Source: Acetobacter fallax
GTDB lineage: Bacteria > Pseudomonadota > Alphaproteobacteria > Acetobacterales > Acetobacteraceae
Direction of reading: 5' to 3'
Length of the DNA stretch: 64,000 nt
Assembly (NCBI RefSeq): GCF_011516735.1
Contig: NZ_WOSX01000020.1
Span: forward strand, 1 to 64,000
The translations under genes were made by a program, and so were the position numbers. The notes beneath the pieces are model-generated. The model saw only the letters and a list, made by a program, of their open reading frames with translations. It did no database searches and was not told where the DNA came from. This document shows positions 62,159-64,000 of this stretch, one piece after another. How positions within the stretch are numbered: position 1 is the stretch's first letter; each line of letters begins with the position of its first letter.

Positions 62159-62359
62159 TCACCGCCGCACCAGCCACAGAATCAGTGACAACACCACACT
62201 GAGCAAAATCCCCGTCATCACAGGCATGTAAAACGTAAAACCAGGCCGCTGGATCACAATATCGCCTGGCAACCGCCCGATATGAAGCCGCATCAGCCAT
62301 GGCCACAGCAGCCCCGCCGCCGCGATCGCCAGCCCCAGAACAATCAGCAACCGCGACAC
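62159..62359 (-). CDS. DUF2905 membrane protein
   Basis: 66 residues from GTG, with GAGGTG 9 bases before it. Two membrane spans flank the conserved loop HIGRLPGDIVIQRPGFTFYMP. The family is small, widespread and of unknown function. It lies after the MFS transporter on the same strand, 21 bases apart. Confidence 0.9.
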   Translation of the reverse strand: MSRLLIVLGLAIAAAGLLWPWLMRLHIGRLPGDIVIQRPGFTFYMPVMTGILLSVVLSLILWLVRR

Positions 62360-62380
62360 AACACATTCACCTCACCAGCA

Positions 62381-63640
62381 TCACATCCGCTCTGTCGGAT
62401 GCAGTTTCGCATTCAGAACCGTCAGCACCAGAACCGACAAGGCCGCCGAACCCACGATCAGCATCAGCGGAAACGCCAGCCCGACACCCAGGACAGACGC
62501 AATCCCATGCTGTACCAGCGCATTGCTGGCCGCAATCAGATTGCCAAACTGATACGCCACCCCGGGAAACGTCGCTCTCACGGAAGCCGGAGACAGTTCG
62601 CTCAGATAGGCCGGAACCACTCCCCAGGCCCCCTGAATACAAAACTGAATACAGACAGCCCCTATCGTCAGCCAGATCAGCGAATGCGGCAACGTCCACA
62701 ATGGCAGCAGCGGCAGAACCAGAAACGCAGCCAGTGCAATCGCATATTGCCGCCCGATCTTCTGTGACAAAAACCCGAAGAAAATACCGCCTGCTATCGC
62801 GCCAATATTATAAAGCACCACAATCAGCGTAACATGATTCGGCGTGATGTTGCGTTCCAGCGCCAGAAACAGCTTCGGATACAGATCCTGCGATCCATGG
62901 CTCAGAAAGTTGAATGACGCCATCAGCACAACGGCAAACACACACAGCGCCGTGTTGCCACGGATTACGCTCCACAGCCCCGGAGCCACCTCACGCCCGG
63001 TCTCGCCACGTCGCGCCAGCCAGTCCGGACTCTCCGGCACCCGCCACCAGATATAAATCGCCGAAACCACCGCGCTGCCACCGAGGATGAACAGCCCCCG
63101 CCACCCCAGCACCGGCAGCAACAGAAACATCAGAGACGCCAGCAGATACCCGGCCGGATACCCGGCCTGCAAAATCCCGGAAGACATCCCTCGCCAGGAC
63201 GGCGGCACGCTCTCCATGATCAGCGATGTCCCAACACCCCATTCCCCGCCCAGTGCTATGCCGAACAGTGTCCGCAACGCCAGAAACACACCAATCGTCG
63301 GGGCAAAAGCCGACGCCACCTCAATCACGGAATAAATCACGATCGTCCAGATCAGCACCGGCTTGCGCCCGTACTTATCCGCCGCCCGGCCACACAGAAA
63401 GGCCCCGATCGGTCGTGTCAGCAAAGTCAGCGTCGGCGCCAGCAGCACCGTCGAGAGCGGCACGGCAAAACTCTCCGCCACATTGTCCAGCGTGAACAAA
63501 ACGATGAAAAAATCGCACGCATCCAGCATCCAGCCCAGAAACGACGCCGCAACCACATGCCGCGCCGTCGCCAGATCCCGGCCTCCGCCATGAATGGCCT
63601 CAGTGGCTGAAACAGGTGACGAAAGACTCTCAGTGCTCAT
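62381..63640 (-). CDS. MFS transporter, sugar/carboxylate porter type
   Basis: 419 residues, 12 spans. Blocks: AASFLGWMLDACDFFIVLFTLDNVAESF near 32-59, RPIGAFLCGRAADKYGRKPVL with MFS motif A near 76-95, LRTLFGIALGGEWGVGTSLIMESVPPSWRG near 120-150, and PAYLSELSPASVRATFPGVAYQFGN. The Asp-x-x-Asp in the first span and GGEWG are shared with JEN-like lactate/pyruvate and sialate porters. A monocarboxylate such as lactate would suit an acetic acid bacterium, but that is inference. GGAG 9 bases before ATG 63640 supports the start. Confidence 0.88.
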   Translation of the reverse strand: MSTESLSSPVSATEAIHGGGRDLATARHVVAASFLGWMLDACDFFIVLFTLDNVAESFAVPLSTVLLAPTLTLLTRPIGAFLCGRAADKYGRKPVLIWTIVIYSVIEVASAFAPTIGVFLALRTLFGIALGGEWGVGTSLIMESVPPSWRGMSSGILQAGYPAGYLLASLMFLLLPVLGWRGLFILGGSAVVSAIYIWWRVPESPDWLARRGETGREVAPGLWSVIRGNTALCVFAVVLMASFNFLSHGSQDLYPKLFLALERNITPNHVTLIVVLYNIGAIAGGIFFGFLSQKIGRQYAIALAAFLVLPLLPLWTLPHSLIWLTIGAVCIQFCIQGAWGVVPAYLSELSPASVRATFPGVAYQFGNLIAASNALVQHGIASVLGVGLAFPLMLIVGSAALSVLVLTVLNAKLHPTERM

Positions 63641-63807
63641 ATGCCGTGTCTCCGGATCGACCCTGGTTCGTTGCACGCCAGCGCAACGGAAGCCACGGCC
63701 GGATCCATCACGATCCCGACACTCCCGACGGGCACCTCCATCGTGTCCCGATAGTGACACCGGCACGTAAGCCGCCCCCGACTCAGCCCGCACAGGTTGA
63801 CGGTCAT
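63637..63807 (-). CDS. Possible small protein translated into the MFS gene
   Basis: A 56-codon frame (MTVNLCGLSRGRLTCRCHYR at its start) with GGGG shortly before the ATG, whose stop overlaps the transporter ATG by four bases (ATGA). Three cysteines are grouped near the N-terminus (Cys6, Cys15, Cys17). No family is recognised. The overlap suggests translational coupling, but a chance frame is possible. Confidence 0.3.
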   Translation of the reverse strand: MTVNLCGLSRGRLTCRCHYRDTMEVPVGSVGIVMDPAVASVALACNEPGSIRRHGI

Positions 63808-63910
63808 TTTCCCCACAGGGTATCGCCCTGCCCGGAAGGCACGGCATGCCACCCCGGCGGCACTCCCGCCCGGAAACGCCGCGCACAAACCGGGGAAGAG
63901 AACAGACGCC

Positions 63911-64000
63911 ATGACGAAATCGATGCCAGTGATCGCCGTGGACGGACCTGCCGCAGCAGGCAAAGGCACTCTCGCGAAAAGTCTCGCCGAAGCCTTCAGC
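63911..64000 (+). CDS. cmk: Cytidylate kinase, N-terminal part (cut by window edge)
   Basis: The first 30 codons are seen. VIAVDGPAAAGKGTLAKSL carries the P-loop in the form typical of CMP kinase. The enzyme phosphorylates CMP and dCMP. GGGAAGAG lies about 11 bases before ATG 63911. The frame is open to the window end. It is divergent from the MFS transporter. Confidence 0.85.
   Translation, partial: MTKSMPVIAVDGPAAAGKGTLAKSLAEAFS

Noticed and set aside
1-64000. CRISPR arrays, rRNA operons, prophage or intact insertion sequences
   Set aside because: No regularly spaced direct repeats, rRNA stretches, phage structural genes or transposase frames were seen.

Overview
The window reads as a chromosomal segment of an acetic acid bacterium (Acetobacteraceae, Alphaproteobacteria). 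The base composition is GC-rich. Several conserved alphaproteobacterial neighbourhoods are present: bolA / J-domain protein / cobS / cobT, prmC / DUF4167, ppk / hda / purM / purN, and a NDUFS4-like complex I accessory gene. The genus cannot be fixed from sequence reading alone. No rRNA, CRISPR array, intact insertion sequence or prophage was seen.

Layout. 0.1-7.5 kb: exopolysaccharide export and assembly locus (GumB/Wza-like export protein, outer-membrane beta-barrel, priming sugar transferase, Wzc-like chain-length kinase, glycosyltransferase, small secreted protein). 7.5-13.8 kb: aldo/keto reductase, hexapeptide acetyltransferase, sucCD, an inositol-monophosphatase-like enzyme and an orphan YfdX protein. 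13.8-20.6 kb: a six-gene operon read leftward (pcaI-pcaJ-pcaF, BKACE, atoE-type transporter, 3-hydroxybutyrate dehydrogenase) with a divergent PcaR/PobR-like IclR regulator and a palindrome resembling a PcaR operator. 20.6-36.5 kb: glmU-glmS, gph, a DUF3108 protein, a second IclR regulator with its own palindromes, prfC, rpsD, an ArsR/Old-Yellow-Enzyme pair with a promoter-embedded operator, DUF4167, prmC, a polysaccharide ABC exporter pair, a Nudix hydrolase and an MFS exporter. 36.6-44.6 kb: gpt, tRNA-Pro(TGG), a complex I accessory subunit, tRNA-Arg(TCT), an atypical methyltransferase gene, lolA-like, bolA, J-domain protein, cobS, cobT. 44.8-56.1 kb: amino-acid decarboxylase, DUF1217, a circularly permuted ATP-grasp / alpha-E pair, a FrnE-like DsbA, a BASS transporter, DUF2125-like, SYLF, mltG and an aldose-epimerase-like gene. 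56.2-64 kb: ppk, hda, purM, purN, DUF2905, an MFS carboxylate-type transporter and the first 30 codons of cmk.

Four intergenic loci (about 9.4, 37.2, 44.7 and 58.8-59.2 kb) carry copies of one hairpin-rich repeat family. The fullest copy is an imperfect nested inverted repeat, like a MITE, and one locus holds copies facing each other.

The points most worth following are this repeat family; the operon joining beta-ketoadipate enzymes to BKACE, transporter and 3-hydroxybutyrate dehydrogenase; the ATP-grasp/alpha-E pair without its usual partners; three candidate operators; and the tRNA-Arg-linked methyltransferase.
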